Notes under the pieces: generated by a model
What the model saw: the letters and a program-made list of their open reading frames with translations, nothing else
The model's database searches: none
Told to the model about the DNA's origin: nothing
Source: an uncultured Clostridia bacterium
GTDB taxonomy: Bacteria; Bacillota_A; Clostridia; Oscillospirales; Oscillospiraceae
Direction: 5' to 3'
Length of the DNA stretch: 15,122 nt
Assembly (NCBI GenBank): GCA_947167435.1
Contig: CAMVIC010000012.1
Coordinates: forward strand, 1 to 15,122
In this document: positions 1 through 7,004 of the stretch, piece by piece
Layout of the letters: every line of letters begins with the position of its first letter
Numbering within the stretch: the stretch's first letter is position 1
Program-made: the position numbers and the translations under genes

Positions 1-1
1 G

Positions 2-805
2 GAGCCGATTCTGAAGACCCAGCCGGAGTCCTCCGAGAACCGGACAATGGTGACAAAGCTCAGCGGCAGCATCGAGCTGTCCAACGTATACTTCCGCTAT
101 AACGACCACATGCCCTACGTGGTGGACGGAATGAGCCTGAAGATCAAGGCGGGGGAGTACATCGCCATCGTCGGCGCGACCGGCTGCGGAAAGAGTACGC
201 TGATGCGCCTGCTGCTGGGCTTTGAAGTCCCGGAAAAGGGCGCCATCTACTATGACGGCAAGGACATGAACAAGCTGGACCTGCGCTCCCTGCGGCGGCG
301 CATCGGCGCCGTGACCCAGGACGGCAGTCTGTTCCAGGGGGATATCTATTCCAATATCGTCATCTCCGCCCCACAGCTGACCCTGAACGAGGCCTGGGAG
401 GCGGCGGAAATCGCCGGAATTGCGGACGACATCCGCGCCATGCCCATGGGGATGCAGACCGTGATTTCCGAGGGACAGGGCGGCATCTCCGGCGGACAGA
501 AGCAGCGGCTGATGATCGCCCGCGCGGTAGCGCCGAAGCCCAGAATCCTGATGTTTGACGAGGCGACCTCCGCCCTGGACAACAAGACCCAGAAGAAGGT
601 GTCCGACGCGCTGGACGCCCTCAAATGCACCCGCATCGTCATTGCCCACCGCCTGAGCACCATCCGCAACTGCGACCGCATCCTTGTGCTGGACAAGGGA
701 AGAATCCTGGAGGACGGCACCTATGAGGAGCTGATCGCGAAAAACGGATACTTTGCGGAGCTGGTGGAGCGGCAGCGGCTGGACGTTGACACAAAGCAGG
801 AATAA
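2..805 (+). CDS. NHLP/NHLM-type bacteriocin exporter, ATPase end (5' partial)
   Basis: This is the C-terminal part of an ABC exporter. The frame is open from the window edge, so the methionine codon at 47 is internal, not a start. The nucleotide-binding domain is complete: Walker A GATGCGKST near 173-199, Q-loop VTQDG, signature ISGGQKQR, Walker B ILMFDEATSALD and H-loop IVIAHRLST. The segments EPILKTQPE at the start, LLLGFEVPEKGAIYYDG and AGIADDIRAMPMGMQTVISEG match, from memory, the second ATPase/permease subunit of NHLP bacteriocin export systems (TIGR03797 type). That family works with a C39-peptidase ABC subunit and an HlyD-like protein, which would lie upstream outside the window. Its substrates carry leaders ending in Gly-Gly, and five such small proteins follow here. 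I see no RiPP-modifying enzyme in the window. The family call is strong; the substrate assignment is inference from context. Confidence 0.9.
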   Translation, partial: EPILKTQPESSENRTMVTKLSGSIELSNVYFRYNDHMPYVVDGMSLKIKAGEYIAIVGATGCGKSTLMRLLLGFEVPEKGAIYYDGKDMNKLDLRSLRRRIGAVTQDGSLFQGDIYSNIVISAPQLTLNEAWEAAEIAGIADDIRAMPMGMQTVISEGQGGISGGQKQRLMIARAVAPKPRILMFDEATSALDNKTQKKVSDALDALKCTRIVIAHRLSTIRNCDRILVLDKGRILEDGTYEELIAKNGYFAELVERQRLDVDTKQE

Positions 806-819
806 GGCTTTCTCCCGGC

Positions 820-853
820 TGTGACGCTTCTGTGACAGAGGGAGAGCTATGTT
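820..853 (+). promoter_or_regulatory. Direct-repeat activator promoter P1
   Basis: TGTGAC at 820-825 and again at 831-836 form an 11-bp-period direct repeat. Exactly 11 nt separate the second copy from TATGTT (848-853), a plausible -10 box; no -35 box is visible. The same geometry recurs at 3949, 5995 and 7005. An alternative -10, TATCCT, lies at 859-864, but only the 848 hexamer fits the shared spacing. It would drive the LysM/YdcF/regulator operon starting at 888. OmpR/PhoB-family activators bind such head-to-tail repeats in place of a -35 box; assignment to the regulator at 3132 is inference. Confidence 0.75.
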
Positions 854-887
854 GGGTGTATCCTGTGACTAAAAGGAGAAAGGACGA

Positions 888-1124
888 ATGATTGAACGGA
901 AAAGCTCCGCCGTGCCGGAGCCGCTGAAGGACGAGGAGATCGGAAAGGTCGCCGGCGGGAGATACCGGGGGGCGGTCTTTATGTACGTGATCCAGCCCGG
1001 GGAGACCCTGGCAGGCCTGGCCCACCGCTTCGGGACAACCGTGCGCGTACTGCGGGAGCTGAACAACATTACCGACGCCGAGCAGGTCAAGCCGGGCGCC
1101 ACCATCATGATCCCGCAGCGATGA
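888..1124 (+). CDS. Small LysM protein with double-glycine leader (copy 1)
   Basis: 78 aa. Residues 1-24 look like a double-glycine export leader ending DEEIGKVAGG. Residues 33-76 form one LysM domain (YVIQPGETLAGLAHRFGT, LNNITDAEQVKPGATIMIP). LysM domains bind N-acetylglucosamine-containing glycans such as peptidoglycan. There is no Sec signal peptide, so export would depend on an NHLP-type transporter that cleaves after GG, and the ATPase of one ends 83 bp upstream. The start at 888 has an AAAAGGAG ribosome site 9 nt upstream. The stop overlaps the next start (ATGA, 1121-1124), implying translational coupling. The linker RYRGAVFM is shorter than in the copies at 6729 and 7111. The LysM and leader calls are firm; the role as a cell-wall effector is inferred. 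Confidence 0.85.
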   Translation: MIERKSSAVPEPLKDEEIGKVAGGRYRGAVFMYVIQPGETLAGLAHRFGTTVRVLRELNNITDAEQVKPGATIMIPQR

Positions 1125-2590
1125 GCAGGCAGGCGCTAAATCCGAACAGGCGGCTCACCGTCCGTACGGGCCTTCGCCTGCTGGCGGCGCTGCTGCTCTG
1201 GCTGCTGGTTTTCACCGCCTACCTTCGCTTCGGCGGCGGGGGACTGACCCTGTTTTACGAGGTTCCGCCGGAGGCCACAGGCCACCGGTTTGCCTTTGAG
1301 CCGGAGGGGATTGTCCGCGTAAAGGAGAGCAGCGTCTCCGAGGACGGAGTCGAGCTGGCCGTACGGCTGGAGGCAGTCGGGCGCGGGGCGACCACGGCAA
1401 CGCTTTACTGGGACGGACTGGAGAACGACAGCCTGTACGAGCAGGAGCTTTCCAGCACTGTTCGCGCACTGCCGTTCGGAATCCTCTTTGACAGCGTCAC
1501 GTGGAATTTCAGCGGATGGGAGTTTTTCACCGCCTGCTTCTCGCTGTTTTTGCTGAGCGCGGCGCTGGTCTTTTTCCTGGCTTACCGGCAGGAGAAAGCC
1601 CGGGCCTATTTTTCCTATCGGGCGACGGCGGAACTGGGCCTTGCGATCTTCTGCCTGGTTGCCAGTTTCCTGCGGGCGGACATGCTGCTGGCCTTCCTGC
1701 GGGGAGAAAACGCCGGAACCGTCTGGTCGCTGCTGGTCGGCACGATTGTAACGGCGCAGACCTTCATGCGGGACACGGCTTTCGTGATCGTGGGCTTCGC
1801 GGTGGTGGTGGCTGTCAGCAATCTGGTCCTGATGCGTCACGAGGGGACCCGGGCTTCCAACATGCTGGGCATTGCCGTCTCCGTGCTGATGGTGGGCGGT
1901 GCCGCCTTCGGCATCTGGATGTCCCGCTCGCTTCTGAGCTTTCCGCTGCGGAATGTGCTGCTGAACGTATACGCGGGACTTTTTGTATATCTGGAGTGCC
2001 TGCTGACGGCGACGGTTATCCGGGCCATTCAGGCCGGACGGCATGAGCCGTGCTATGACCGGGAATATGTTCTGGTGCTGGGCTGCAAGATTCGGCCGGA
2101 CGGAACGCTGTATCCCCTGATCCGGGCCAGGGTGGACCGGGCGATCGAGTTTGTGAACGCCCAGTACAAGGCCACCGGGAAACGGGCAGTTCTGATCCCA
2201 AGCGGCGGAAAGGGGAGCGACGAACCCATTGCCGAGGCGGAGGCCATGGCAAGATACATGCGTGAACAGGGAATCCCGGAGGAGTACATTCTGCCGGAGA
2301 CCCGTTCGACCACAACGCGGGAAAACATGGTGTTTTCCCGGAAACTGATTGACAAAGAGGCGAAGGCCGCCTTTTCCACCTCCAATTATCACGTCTACCG
2401 GGGCGGCATCCTGGCGGCGGAGGAGGGCTGGAATCTGGACGGAATGGGCGCAAGGACCAAATGGTACTTCTGGCCCAATGCCTTCCTGAGGGAGTTTATC
2501 GGCCTGATGGCCGCGGGCAGGGCCCAGCAGCTGCTGGCCGCTGCCGTAATTGCAGTAGTCAGCGCCGGGATGACGCTGCTGGTCATGTAA
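1121..2590 (+). CDS. Polytopic membrane protein with C-terminal DUF218/YdcF-like domain
   Basis: 489 aa. A membrane segment at about 17-36 is followed by a predicted outside region (37-125), then about six hydrophobic segments between 132 and 302. A soluble DUF218/YdcF-like domain at 316-450 follows (YVLVLGCKIRPDG, IPSGGKGSDEPIAEAEAM, RSTTTRENMVFS, STSNYHVYRGGILA), and a last hydrophobic helix at 470-488. DUF218 proteins (SanA, YdcF, ElyC) are linked to envelope integrity and cell-wall or polysaccharide precursor metabolism, but their chemistry is poorly defined. It is coupled by ATGA overlap to the LysM gene, which fits an envelope role. The domain call is good; the exact reaction is unknown. 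The long membrane part with an extra outside region is larger than in simple SanA-type proteins. Confidence 0.8.
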   Translation: MSRQALNPNRRLTVRTGLRLLAALLLWLLVFTAYLRFGGGGLTLFYEVPPEATGHRFAFEPEGIVRVKESSVSEDGVELAVRLEAVGRGATTATLYWDGLENDSLYEQELSSTVRALPFGILFDSVTWNFSGWEFFTACFSLFLLSAALVFFLAYRQEKARAYFSYRATAELGLAIFCLVASFLRADMLLAFLRGENAGTVWSLLVGTIVTAQTFMRDTAFVIVGFAVVVAVSNLVLMRHEGTRASNMLGIAVSVLMVGGAAFGIWMSRSLLSFPLRNVLLNVYAGLFVYLECLLTATVIRAIQAGRHEPCYDREYVLVLGCKIRPDGTLYPLIRARVDRAIEFVNAQYKATGKRAVLIPSGGKGSDEPIAEAEAMARYMREQGIPEEYILPETRSTTTRENMVFSRKLIDKEAKAAFSTSNYHVYRGGILAAEEGWNLDGMGARTKWYFWPNAFLREFIGLMAAGRAQQLLAAAVIAVVSAGMTLLVM

Positions 2591-2628
2591 TACCGGAAGA
2601 GAACGATGCAAATTAAGGAGAGAGAAGG

Positions 2629-3135
2629 ATGGCACACCCCTGGATTAACAGAGAACTGTATGAGGCGATCCTGAACTTCGAGGACAGCGACGCCGCACAG
2701 GAATACTATTACCGTATTATGGATACAGAGGTGGAGCGCAACGGAAGGCGCGACACCGTGCGCAATCAGATCCTCCGCACCTATGCGATGCTGTTTTGCG
2801 ACGACATGGGCGCAGTGGCGGGGCAGCTGGCCACGCCCGGAGACGTAGAGGCCACGGCGGACCGCCTGTATCTGGGCGAGGCCTGCTTTGACCCGAAACA
2901 CTGGTACCGGATGCGGTACCATTTCCCGGTAATCGACGAGGACAACTATGACCGCTTTGCCGCGCTGGTGATCGCGGACCTGAACGCGGGCAGCCTCCAC
3001 GAGGCGGCAAAGCACGGCGGTGAGATGCTGCTGGTTGGGGAGGCGAATCCTTTGATCATGAGTCCGGAGGAAAGAAGGAGACAGCACCTGCGCGCGGTCA
3101 ACCCTGAGGTTGCGCAGGAGGGAGGCGGGGCATGA
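2629..3135 (+). CDS. Unknown protein coupled to response regulator
   Basis: 168 aa, not recognised. It has no signal peptide or membrane segment and is acidic and probably helical. It is rich in Tyr, Asp, Glu and Arg (EYYYRIMDTEVERNGRRD, LYLGEACFDPKHWYRMRYH). The start at 2629 has AAGGAG 8 nt upstream. The stop overlaps the regulator start (ATGA at 3132-3135), and the gene lies 38 bp after the YdcF-like gene, so it belongs to the P1 operon. Position and coupling suggest it works with the regulator or the exporter, but nothing in the sequence shows how. Confidence 0.75.
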   Translation: MAHPWINRELYEAILNFEDSDAAQEYYYRIMDTEVERNGRRDTVRNQILRTYAMLFCDDMGAVAGQLATPGDVEATADRLYLGEACFDPKHWYRMRYHFPVIDEDNYDRFAALVIADLNAGSLHEAAKHGGEMLLVGEANPLIMSPEERRRQHLRAVNPEVAQEGGGA

Positions 3136-3941
3136 ACGTTCTTGCCGTGCTGGAGAATGAGGCGGCGCAGCTGCCGATGACGGAAATGCTCAGCGCCATG
3201 GAACCGGAAGCGAACCTCATGTGCTTTGGCAGCAGTCTGCCTGCTCTGGCCGCAGCCCGTAAGCAGGAGATTGACATCGCGGTCATCGACGCGGTGCTGC
3301 CGGAACTGAGCGGGCTGGATTTCGGACAGTATCTGCTGGAACTCTATCCCAATGTGAACCTGATCTATCTGTCAGCCGATAAATCCATCGGCTTTGACGC
3401 GCTGCGGCAGCACGCCAGCGGGATCCTGCCCAAGCCCATCGTGGAGACGGAGCTGCGGCGTGAGCTGGACGAGCTGCGCTATCCCCAGACGGAGAAGAAC
3501 AGAAAGCGCCTCTTCGCCCAGACCTTCGGAAACTTCGAGCTGTTTGTGGACGGGAAGCCCGTGGTCTTCAAGTATAACAAGACCAAGGAGATTGTGGCGC
3601 TGCTGATCAACAACCGGGGCGCCCAGACCACCAACGGCGAGATCATCGCGTCCCTCTGGGAGGACGACGGCGACCCGGAGAAAAAGGGCTCCTATCTGTC
3701 CAACCTGCGGCAGGATCTGCAGAATACCTTCACCAGGCTGAAGCTCAACGGCATCATCCTGAAGCAGCGGGGCAGTCTTGCCATTGCCACCGACCGCATC
3801 GAGTGCGATCTGTACGACTGGCTGGAGAAGAAGCAGGATTCCAAGTACCAGTATCTGGGCGATTATATGAACCAGTACAGCTGGCCGGAGGTCATGCACG
3901 CCCAGCTGGACGAGATCGCCTGGTCCTTTGATGAGGAATAG
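3132..3941 (+). CDS. Response regulator with winged-helix DNA-binding domain
   Basis: 269 aa. The receiver domain spans about 1-115: phospho-acceptor candidate D53 (AVIDAVLPELSGLDF), switch residue S81 (YLSAD) and K101 (ILPKP). The usual acidic pair near residues 8-9 reads E-N rather than D-D, so metal binding and phosphorylation may be altered. The output domain (about 130-225) begins FGNFELFVDGKPVVF and continues through KTKEIVALLINNRG, GEIIASLWEDD and KGSYLSNLRQDLQ. It resembles the OmpR/SARP-type winged helix, followed by a ~45-residue tail. No histidine kinase is in the window. This is the only DNA-binding regulator seen here. Its fold suits 11-bp direct repeats like those at 820, 3949, 5995 and 7005, and P1 would make it autoregulated. 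The target assignment is inference. Confidence 0.85.
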   Translation: MNVLAVLENEAAQLPMTEMLSAMEPEANLMCFGSSLPALAAARKQEIDIAVIDAVLPELSGLDFGQYLLELYPNVNLIYLSADKSIGFDALRQHASGILPKPIVETELRRELDELRYPQTEKNRKRLFAQTFGNFELFVDGKPVVFKYNKTKEIVALLINNRGAQTTNGEIIASLWEDDGDPEKKGSYLSNLRQDLQNTFTRLKLNGIILKQRGSLAIATDRIECDLYDWLEKKQDSKYQYLGDYMNQYSWPEVMHAQLDEIAWSFDEE

Positions 3942-3948
3942 ACTTTTG

Positions 3949-3982
3949 TGTGACAGTGCTGTGAGAAGCCGGGCGCTAAACT
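3949..3982 (+). promoter_or_regulatory. Direct-repeat activator promoter P2
   Basis: TGTGAC (3949-3954) and TGTGAG (3960-3965) are spaced by an 11-bp period. Eleven nt later comes TAAACT (3977-3982), a plausible -10 box. No -35 box is visible. The predicted transcript starts near 3989, giving a leader of about 60 nt before the secreted-protein gene at 4050. The layout is identical to P1, P3 and P4. Confidence 0.72.
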
Positions 3983-4049
3983 GTGCCCGTACTTGAGAGA
4001 GTACCGAATGCAGATTCGACCTGATGAAGAACATAAAAGGAGAACAACA

Positions 4050-5951
4050 ATGAAACGTATCATCAGTACCCTTCTTGCCGCGCTTATGATGCTTACGCTG
4101 GCATTCGGCGGCGCGGGCGCCGCCTTCGCCGAGGAAGCGGCGGTGACTGCCTCCGATATCGACCTGCAGCTGAGCATTATCTATACGCAGCTGAGCAAGC
4201 TGAAACAGGATGACAGTGAAAACACCTGGTATTATTCCGTGACCGACCTGGACCATGACGGCAATCTGGAGTTCGTGGCGGCTTCCCTGCATCCCCGGGA
4301 CCGGTCCACCAACCTGAAGGTCTGGGAGCTGGGCGCCGACCGGCAGACGCTGAACGAGTGCAAGCTGGCCAAGGATGAGGACGAATCCTTCCCCGACATC
4401 ATGACCGACGTGGCGGACACCTATCACGACGTGGAGACCGACACCTGGTCCTATATGTTCTATGACAACATCGTGATCTCCGACAATGAGGTCTACACCA
4501 TCAAAACGGCTGTCAATCTGAAGGATGGCGTCATTGACTATGACGCCTTTGCCGTGCAGCACACGGTGGCGGATCCGGCCAACCGCAGCGTCAGCTTTAC
4601 CGACGCAAACGGCATCGCCATCTCCGCTGAGCAGTACAACGCCGCCGGCAACAACGCCTTCGCCGGTGCGGCGCGCAGCAGCACCAACTTTGAGTGGCTC
4701 ACCGTGAAGGACCTGGATATGCTCACCCGCCTGATCGACAGCTACGCGGTGTTCTCCGGCGCCAAGGAGCCCACCGAGGTCTTCCCGGTGCCGCGCCCCG
4801 CGGCCCTGGGCGGCGCCACCGCGGAGACACCCAAGCCCGCTGAGGCCACGCCCACCCCCGCTCCCCAGCCCAAGCCGGTGGAGGAGCCCAAGTACCTCAT
4901 CGTCACCAAGAACCCCACCAACGAAAACCGCAAGGTCGGCAGCACGGCCCTGTTCGTGGCCTGCGCCAACGCCTTTGAGTCCCTGAACTGGACCCTGGTC
5001 TCTCCCAACGGCGGCGAGTACTCCGTGCCCAGCTTCCGCAGCTACTTCGGCGCGGACGTGTCCGGTGAGTACAGCACCACCCTGGCCATCGCCAATGTGT
5101 CCCGGGATATGAACGGCTGGGGCGCCTACTGCACCTTCTACTACAAGGGGCAGACCGCCCGCACCACCACGGCGTACATCAGCGTGAAGGGCGAGCCCGC
5201 GCCCACTCCCGCAACCCCGGACGGCGGCACTTACTACGGCACGCTGGTGGATTGGAACACGGCTTATATCCGCGTGAATCTGGACGGCACCACCGAGGTC
5301 GGCCTTCCCTGGGACATCGTCACCTACAGCGGCGACCTGTACGTGGGCGCCCCCGCCACCGTGACCTGGAGCGGCACCACCACCAAGGGACTGAACTACA
5401 CCTTCTGCATCATCGACGGCCGTCAGCCCGCTCCGCAGCCTGTCTACGGCTCCATGAACGGCACCGCCTATGAGGCCGGCGGCGGCTTCTACCTGTATCT
5501 GCGCGACGGCAGCGAGATGTATATCGACGGCTGGAAGTGCAATGTGAGCGGCAGCTTCTATGACGGCGCCTCCTGCACCGTCTATTACACCGAGCCGGTT
5601 TCCCCCGACACCATCTACCAGGTGGACATCTACGGCAGCAGCTACGTGGAGCCGGAGCCCTACGTGGAACCGGAGCCCTACGTGGAGCCGGTGCCCTATG
5701 TGGAGCCGGAACCCGCTGTTCCCTATTACGGGGCCATCGACGGCCGCGCATTCGATAATCTGGACGGAAGAGTGGTTCTCTATCTGGATAACGGCAGCAC
5801 CCTCTACGTGGACCGGGATGTCTGCAATTTCTACGGTGAGCTGGTGGCCGCCGGCGGCGGCAATCCCTGCACTGCCCGTTATACGGACGAACCGACCCTG
5901 GCGGGAATCTATGCCGTTGATGTTTTCCCTGCGGAGGACAGCGGCGTGTGA
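4050..5951 (+). CDS. Large secreted multi-domain protein with beta-rich repeats
   Basis: 633 aa from ATG 4050, chosen because AAAAGGAG lies just upstream and the Sec signal peptide begins there (cleavage probably after AFA, residue 27). An N-terminal region (30-235) contains DLDHDGNLEFVA, like a calcium-binding FG-GAP/EF-hand loop. A Pro/Ala/Thr linker (248-279) follows. Residues 281-380 look Ig-like (TLAIANVSRDMNGWGAYCTF). Three related beta-rich modules lie at about 395-457, 465-529 and 559-627, each starting YYG or VYG, with a Tyr-rich repeat linker before the last. No lipobox, LPXTG or membrane anchor is visible, so release or non-covalent wall attachment is likely. It has its own P2 promoter of the shared type, linking it to the leader-peptide genes. 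Function is unknown; adhesion or matrix binding is possible. Confidence 0.8.
   Translation: MKRIISTLLAALMMLTLAFGGAGAAFAEEAAVTASDIDLQLSIIYTQLSKLKQDDSENTWYYSVTDLDHDGNLEFVAASLHPRDRSTNLKVWELGADRQTLNECKLAKDEDESFPDIMTDVADTYHDVETDTWSYMFYDNIVISDNEVYTIKTAVNLKDGVIDYDAFAVQHTVADPANRSVSFTDANGIAISAEQYNAAGNNAFAGAARSSTNFEWLTVKDLDMLTRLIDSYAVFSGAKEPTEVFPVPRPAALGGATAETPKPAEATPTPAPQPKPVEEPKYLIVTKNPTNENRKVGSTALFVACANAFESLNWTLVSPNGGEYSVPSFRSYFGADVSGEYSTTLAIANVSRDMNGWGAYCTFYYKGQTARTTTAYISVKGEPAPTPATPDGGTYYGTLVDWNTAYIRVNLDGTTEVGLPWDIVTYSGDLYVGAPATVTWSGTTTKGLNYTFCIIDGRQPAPQPVYGSMNGTAYEAGGGFYLYLRDGSEMYIDGWKCNVSGSFYDGASCTVYYTEPVSPDTIYQVDIYGSSYVEPEPYVEPEPYVEPVPYVEPEPAVPYYGAIDGRAFDNLDGRVVLYLDNGSTLYVDRDVCNFYGELVAAGGGNPCTARYTDEPTLAGIYAVDVFPAEDSGV
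5643..5714 (+). repeat. Four tandem 18-bp repeats encoding YVEPEP
   Basis: Four in-frame 18-bp units encode YVEPEP, YVEPEP, YVEPVP and YVEPEP (residues 532-555 of the secreted protein). They differ mainly at synonymous positions. They form a stiff acidic proline linker between the second and third beta modules. Near-identical DNA units make copy number prone to slip by strand slippage or recombination. Confidence 0.9.
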
Positions 5952-5994
5952 GCCGACTGCTCCGGCAGCAGAATCATTTCAGGAAAAATAAGCG

Positions 5995-6028
5995 TGTGAC
6001 GGTTTTGTGATGGATGCTTTGGTATCCT
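5995..6028 (+). promoter_or_regulatory. Direct-repeat activator promoter P3
   Basis: TGTGAC (5995-6000) and TGTGAT (6006-6011) form an 11-bp-period direct repeat. Eleven nt later comes TATCCT (6023-6028), a good -10 candidate, with no -35 box. It precedes the cluster LysM (6107), CW_7-like (6371) and LysM (6729). The predicted leader is about 70 nt and contains a hairpin at 6046-6078. Confidence 0.78.
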
Positions 6029-6045
6029 GTACACGCAATCGGGAG

Positions 6046-6078
6046 GCGGCGTCCGAAGAGCCATACTGCAGACGCCGC
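6046..6078 (+). other. Hairpin in the 5' leader of the leader-peptide operon
   Basis: GCGGCGTC (6046-6053) pairs perfectly with GACGCCGC (6071-6078), with a 17-nt loop. It sits between the P3 -10 box and the ribosome site of the gene at 6107. No T-tract follows, so it is not a normal terminator. It could stabilise the mRNA 5' end or affect translation; this is inference. Confidence 0.5.
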
Positions 6079-6106
6079 ACTTCCAGAAGAGACGGAGGTT
6101 TTTAAG

Positions 6107-6313
6107 ATGAGCGCGAATAAAGTGGCAATGAACGACGAGCAGATGAATCAGGTGGCCGGCGGGTCCGTGCTTCCCTACGTCGTGCAGCCCGGCGACACCC
6201 TTGGCGCCATCGCCAAGAGGTACAACGTGACGATTGAGCAGCTGATGAAGTGGAACAACATCCAGAATCCCGATATCCTGGCAGTCGGCCAGCGGCTGGT
6301 CATCAAGTTCTGA
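6107..6313 (+). CDS. Small LysM protein with double-glycine leader (copy 2)
   Basis: 68 aa from ATG 6107, chosen because GGAGG lies 8 nt upstream; an in-frame extension to 6014 has no ribosome site and lies partly in the promoter. The leader is residues 1-19, ending NDEQMNQVAGG. A single LysM domain follows directly at about 24-67 (YVVQPGDTLGAIAKRYNV, NNIQNPDILAVGQRLVI). After cleavage the product would be almost only LysM, about 49 aa. It is first in the P3 operon. Predicted role: small peptidoglycan-binding protein exported by the NHLP transporter. The domain call is firm; export route and role are inferred from leader and context. Confidence 0.88.
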   Translation: MSANKVAMNDEQMNQVAGGSVLPYVVQPGDTLGAIAKRYNVTIEQLMKWNNIQNPDILAVGQRLVIKF

Positions 6314-6370
6314 TTCAACACAGGCAGAAGAAAACAAACAGAAAACATTGATCTGAAAGGAGATACGAAC

Positions 6371-6703
6371 ATGAGCGAACTGGAAAAGAAAATGGAAGCC
6401 CTGGGCGACGAGGAGCTGAACGAGGCTGTGGGCGGCATGACCGCCAACTACCGGGCAGCCCTGGACGTGATGGAGGGCAAGTACGGCAACGGTGAGGAGC
6501 GTCGGCGCAGACTGACGGCAGCCGGATACAGCTATGAGGCAGTGCAGCACCTGGTGAACGGTCTGGCCAAGGGCTATGACAGAGTCGCCAGAGACGTGAT
6601 CGACGGCAAGTACGGCAACGGCCAGGCCCGTGTGAACGCGCTGCGCGCCGCCGGCTACGACGCCGCCCTGGTACAGGATCTGGTCAACAACCTCCTGTGG
6701 TAA
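6371..6703 (+). CDS. Double-glycine-leader protein with two Cpl-7 (CW_7)-like repeats
   Basis: 110 aa. The leader is residues 1-22, ending DEELNEAVGG. Two repeats follow at about 31-63 and 74-106, sharing the pattern D-V-(M/I)-x-G-K-Y-G-N-G, then R, then AAGY, then VQ-x-LVN. This matches the CW_7 cell-wall-binding repeat known from the C-terminus of Cpl-7 phage lysozyme, which binds peptidoglycan muropeptide. No catalytic domain is attached, so it is a bare binding protein. The start at 6371 has AAAGGAGA 8 nt upstream. It shares the P3 operon with LysM copies 2 and 3, and the same leader type implies the same exporter. The repeat call is from memory of the family pattern but clear; the biological role is unknown. 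Confidence 0.88.
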   Translation: MSELEKKMEALGDEELNEAVGGMTANYRAALDVMEGKYGNGEERRRRLTAAGYSYEAVQHLVNGLAKGYDRVARDVIDGKYGNGQARVNALRAAGYDAALVQDLVNNLLW

Positions 6704-6728
6704 GAGCCTGAAGCAAGAGGTGAGCAGA

Positions 6729-6989
6729 ATGCCGAATGAAGTGAAGCTCAGCGAAAGCGAGCTGATGGAAGCGACCGGCGGCCAGAACGGCTGGCAGTAC
6801 GCAAAGGGCAGCTTCGTAAGCTATGGAAACCGCATCGTTTATACCGTCGCCGCAGGCGACACGCTGCCCGGCATCGCGATTCGTTTCGGCGTGACCGTGG
6901 GACAGATTCAGCAATGGAACAGCATCCGGAATCCCAACATGATCAGCGTCAGGCAGAAGCTCACCATCTATCCCGCCATCGTTCGCTGA
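6729..6989 (+). CDS. Small LysM protein with double-glycine leader (copy 3)
   Basis: 86 aa from ATG 6729, preceded by GAGGTG; a GTG at 6720 would add only three residues and overlaps that site. The leader is residues 1-18, ending SESELMEATGG. A linker QNGWQYAKGSFVSYGN leads to one LysM domain at about 37-82 (YTVAAGDTLPGIAIRFGV, NSIRNPNMISVRQKLTIYP). It is a close paralogue of the gene at 7111: same leader frame, linker and C-terminus. It lies 25 bp after the CW_7-like gene in the P3 operon. Predicted exported peptidoglycan binder; role not shown. Confidence 0.87.
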   Translation: MPNEVKLSESELMEATGGQNGWQYAKGSFVSYGNRIVYTVAAGDTLPGIAIRFGVTVGQIQQWNSIRNPNMISVRQKLTIYPAIVR

Positions 6990-6999
6990 CAGCGGGATA
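6969..6999 (+). other. Inverted repeat across the end of LysM copy 3
   Basis: TATCCCGC (6969-6976) pairs perfectly with GCGGGATA (6992-6999) around a 15-nt loop that includes the stop codon. No T-tract follows. It could act as a weak terminator or 3'-end stabiliser before promoter P4, or be chance. Confidence 0.4.
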
Positions 7000-7004
7000 A
7001 GCAG

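Noticed and set aside
1136..2635. Minus-strand open frame of 499 codons opposite the YdcF-like gene
   Set aside because: It is Gln/Arg/His/Pro-rich with no domain. The plus strand encodes a recognisable membrane/DUF218 protein, so this is an antisense shadow of GC-rich coding DNA.
5643..5714. Tandem repeats as a CRISPR array
   Set aside because: The units are contiguous without spacers, in frame, and encode a proline linker.
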